The translations under genes were made by a program, and so were the position numbers. The notes beneath the pieces are model-generated. The model searched no databases, had not been told where the DNA came from, and was given only the letters and a program-made list of their open reading frames with translations. Positions 61,390-64,000 of a DNA stretch of 64,000 nt are shown in pieces (within the stretch, counting starts at the first letter, position 1; every line of letters starts with the position of its first letter). Source of the stretch: Anagrus nilaparvatae (Eukaryota; Arthropoda; Insecta; Hymenoptera; Mymaridae); assembly GCA_022575985.1 (NCBI GenBank), contig JAKSXM010000070.1:186001-250000 (forward strand), written 5' to 3'.

Positions 61390-62660
61390 TTTCAGTATTT
61401 TTTCCCTAGCAATCCGATGAAACCATTTATTTTAGTTTTTGACCACGGTTTATAGGAGAAAAATTGATTTTCGTTGCCTTTTAGGGTCCAAATTTCAAGG
61501 GGACCAATTTTAAAAGTTTTGTAGTTTTCTGAATAAATTTTTCTGTGTATTATTAACAAGAGGGACTTGTCTATTTCGGTAGCGATCTTACTTGACACGA
61601 AAAAAATTGAACACATCACTTTTGAATACCGAAATTAAAACACAAAAAACTCAACACAGTATATTTTTAACACTAAATTTTGCACACGATTTAAATTAAA
61701 CACAGAATTTTTCAGCACATTTTATTTTACACAAATTCAACACAAAAAACTGAAATTTAATTAGTTTTTAGATGATTTGCATAAAAAATTTAATTTTTGT
61801 GTCGAATAAAACGTGTCAAAAAAATTTGTGTTGGGTTTAAATGGTGTGCAAAAAACTGTGTTAAAAAATAATGCGTGTTGAGTTTTGCGTGTTTTAATTT
61901 CGGTGCTCAAAAATTATCTATTCAATTTTTTTCGTGTTGAGTAAGATCGCTACCGTTTTTAGGGTCCCAATTTTAAGGAAATCTATTATAAAAAGTTAGC
62001 AGTTTTCAAAATAAGTTTTTCTGATTATTATTTAAAAGAAGGTCTTGTATACTATTTTCCCATAAATCCTATGAAACCATTTATTTATTTTAGCTTTTGA
62101 CCACTTCTTATTTGAGAAAAATCGACTTTTGTCATGTTTTGGTGTCCCAATTTTAAGGGAATCAATCATAAAAGTATAATAGTTTACAAAATAAATTTTT
62201 CTGAATATTATTTACTAAAGGAACTTATGTATTTTTTCCCCAGAAATCCGATCAAACCATTTATTTTTTACCATTTAGCTTTTGACCACTTCTTATATGA
62301 GAAAAGTCGATTTTTGTCGTGTTTCAGGGTCCCAATTTTGAGGAAATCCATTATAAAAGGTTATCAGTTTTCAAAATATGTTTTTTTGAATATTATTTAC
62401 AAGAGGCTCTTGTATATTTTTCCCCCAGAAATTCGACTACGCCTTATATAAGAAAAGTCGATTTTTGTCGTGTTTCAGGGTCCCAATTTTGAGGAAATCC
62501 ATTATAAAAGGTTATCAGTTTTCAAAATATGTTTTTTTGAATATTATTTACAAGAGGCTCTTGTATATTTTTCCCCCAGAAATTCGACTACGCCTTATAT
62601 GAGAAAAATCGAGTTTTGTCGTTTTTCAGGGTCATAATTTTAAGGAAATCCATTATAAAA
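61390..62660. repeat. Subrepeats inside the palindromic element
   Basis: Units of about 165 bp contain GGTCCCAATTTT(A/G)AGG, AATCCATTATAAAAG, CAGTTTTCAAAATA, GAATATTATTTAC and CCCAGAAAT(C/T)CGA. The two at about 62313-62640 are nearly identical over more than 130 bp; the outer ones are more diverged. The open frames here are translations of the repeat. Confidence 0.75.
61577..61955. mobile_element. Nested 0.38 kb inverted-repeat element
   Basis: The ends CGGTAGCGATCTTACTTGAC and CAACACGAAAAAAATTGAAT, with the latter's true terminus GTAAGATCGCTACCG, form inverted repeats, with TTT on both sides. Inside, ACACAAAAAACT and AAATTCAACACA motifs and their inverses alternate. Non-coding, and younger than the subrepeat array it interrupts. 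Confidence 0.7.
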
Positions 62661-63307
62661 ATCAAGACAATATTGAAAATATGAAAATATTGACAGCAAA
62701 TGCTTAAAGTAGCTGGATAGAAGGTCCGGATAGGAAATTCGTAGACATTTTTAACACCCCACCATACGGTTTTTTTGTCATTTTGATGAAATTAAAAATT
62801 TCAAGTTTTTTATCTTTATTAAAATGTTGAAAAAAAGAGTGAAAAAACAGTTCAAATTTAAAACTGAAAGATGTTAAATACCTATTAAATACCATAAACT
62901 TTAAATAATATGTTGTTAATAAAATTATACATATTTAAGTACTTTGACATTTTTTATTCATTGACCAGGTCCTATTTCCTTGAAATTATTCAAAAGGCAT
63001 ACAAAAAATCAAATTATCCTTTAATACCTTCATTTAATGATTTTAAATGACATTTAAAAATTTTCCTAATTTTTTTTTTCATTCCGCAGATCTCTCAAGA
63101 TCTCTTTAGATCTCCAGAGATCAAAATGGATCTCTAGAGATCTCTAGAGATCAAAAGTGATCTCCGGAGATCTCTTTAGATCTCCCCAATTTTTCGATCT
63201 ATTTAGATCTCTAGAGATCTCCGGAGATCTCTTTTGATCTCTAGAGATCTCTAGAGATCTCGTTTGATCTCTGGAGATCTAAAGAGATCTATCGAAAATT
63301 CGTCGGG

Positions 63308-63732
63308 GAGGTATTACATAAAAAAAAAAACAAAAAATATTGTAGCTTTTTTTATTTATTTTTTTTTTAAATTTTGAGAAAAAAATTTTGAAAAAATTAA
63401 TTAACAGATTCAAAAAATGACTACAAGTGTGGTTCCTAAAACTAGTACTCCTATAGAAATAAATTAGGTACTACGTCCAAAAAGAAAAAAAATTTGGGAT
63501 TTTTTGTATTTTTTTGTGACAAAAATTTTGGGAAAAAAATTTTCAAAAAATTAATTATCATATTCAAGATATCGAGTAAAAACCATTATTTCAAATATAA
63601 GTACTTTCATGGAAATAAATGAGGTATTACATCCAAATTAAAAAAAAAAAAGTAGTTTGAGATTTTTTGATGAAAAAATTTTTGAAAAAAAAATTAGGTC
63701 TTAATTCCATAATGGTTGTGAAATTTCACCTT

Positions 63733-63768
<36 letters not shown>

Positions 63769-63860
63769 CATACAGACTTTTTTTAAAAACCGGTTTTTTA
63801 GCTTCCTGAGGTCCCAAAACGTGCTTATATGCCAAAAAATCAACAAAAAAAATTTTGACC
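63308..63860 (+). repeat. R1 units and 3' end, right of the palindromic insertion
   Basis: It resumes the array at GAGGTATTACAT and runs through two to three more units (63462, 63620). It then ends with GGTCTTAATTCCATAATGGT, a (CATA)(CA)n tract (about 63732-63771), AAAAACCGGTTTTTTAGCTT and ACGTGCTTATATGCC. It has the same orientation as the copy at 58390-58865. Confidence 0.8.
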
Positions 63861-63887
63861 GAACACAATGGTTTCTCTATGAGGAAC

Positions 63888-64000
63888 CAATATATTTTTT
63901 AAAGTAAAATATTTAACATTATCCTTAGGGTAATTATTTTCTTTTTTTTTTAACATTGTGAAAATCATTGAGAGATATCTCGATGGTAAAAATCCAAAAA
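63888..64000 (+). other. Sequence homologous to the gene B upstream region
   Basis: TTTTTTAAAGTAAAATATTT, CCTTAGGGTAATTAT and GAGATATCTCGATGGTAAAA recur in the same order as 55165-55505. In gene B these end about 125 bases before the start codon. The window stops before any coding sequence. Confidence 0.75.

Larger units (their letters stand above)
60686..63307. mobile_element. 2.6 kb palindromic element with GATC-rich ends
   Basis: The ends CCCGACGAATTTTCGATAGA and TCTATCGAAAATTCGTCGGG are exact inverse complements. The arms continue as near-identical inverses for about 510-520 bp (to about 61200, and from about 62790). The outer 200 bp of each arm is a dense array of AGATCT and GATCTCTAGAGATC palindromes with about 10-bp spacing. 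The insertion splits an R1 unit: AAATGA on the left continues as GAGGTATTAC on the right, giving a GA target duplication of 2 bp. The interior carries 165-bp subrepeats and a nested 0.38 kb element. No transposase is seen. Confidence 0.85.

Noticed and set aside
62134..62895. Frames of 63-105 codons inside the palindromic element
   Set aside because: They are translations of the 165-bp subrepeats and of the right arm.
60686..63307. CRISPR-like array because of regularly spaced GATC repeats
   Set aside because: The repeats are contiguous palindromes without unique spacers, in a eukaryotic transposon setting.

Overview
The window looks like nuclear DNA of an animal, most likely an insect with a strongly AT-rich genome. 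The evidence is the very high A/T content, long poly-A/T runs, spliceosomal introns with GT...AG ends, AATAAA polyadenylation signals, and a high density of eukaryotic DNA transposons plus a Penelope-like retroelement relic. A GC-poor parasitoid wasp (Braconidae such as Aphidiinae) is my best guess. It is an inference from base composition and the F-box/LRR gene expansion and is not proven by the sequence. There are no bacterial or viral operons, no CRISPR array and no RNA gene that I can support.

Layout. The first 49 kb hold no gene I can support, except one low-confidence minus-strand exon candidate near 41.8 kb. They hold AT-rich DNA studded with transposable elements: small inverted-repeat elements (MITEs), a decayed hAT transposon inserted into a MULE transposase relic (13.25-14.63 kb), a Penelope-like reverse transcriptase/GIY-YIG relic (15.6-16.2 kb), and several long foldback structures. 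The largest foldbacks in this part are 29.1-32.3 kb, which contains a 73-75 bp tandem array interrupted by a nested element, and 33.9-35.3 kb.

The last 15 kb carry a small family of F-box/leucine-rich-repeat genes, all on the plus strand. Gene A (49287-50827) and gene B (55629-57160) appear intact; gene C (59176-60242) is a near-identical but 3'-truncated copy of A. Each seems to start in a 13-nucleotide coding exon followed by a 62-68 bp phase-1 intron. Gene C comes from a roughly 1.35 kb segmental duplication of A, including its promoter region, and is now sandwiched between two copies of a dispersed AT-rich repeat. The last 110 bases match the DNA just upstream of gene B, so another family member may start beyond the window.

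Functionally, the F-box proteins would be substrate adaptors for SCF-type (Skp1-Cullin-F-box) ubiquitin ligases, with the C-terminal repeats choosing targets. No signal peptide is visible. Around these genes lie the most striking DNA structures: a 1.41 kb foldback with a perfect 8-bp target duplication (52628-54036), a 0.8 kb element with internal repeats (54.0-54.9 kb), and a 2.6 kb palindromic element whose ends are dense arrays of GATC-centred palindromes (60686-63307).
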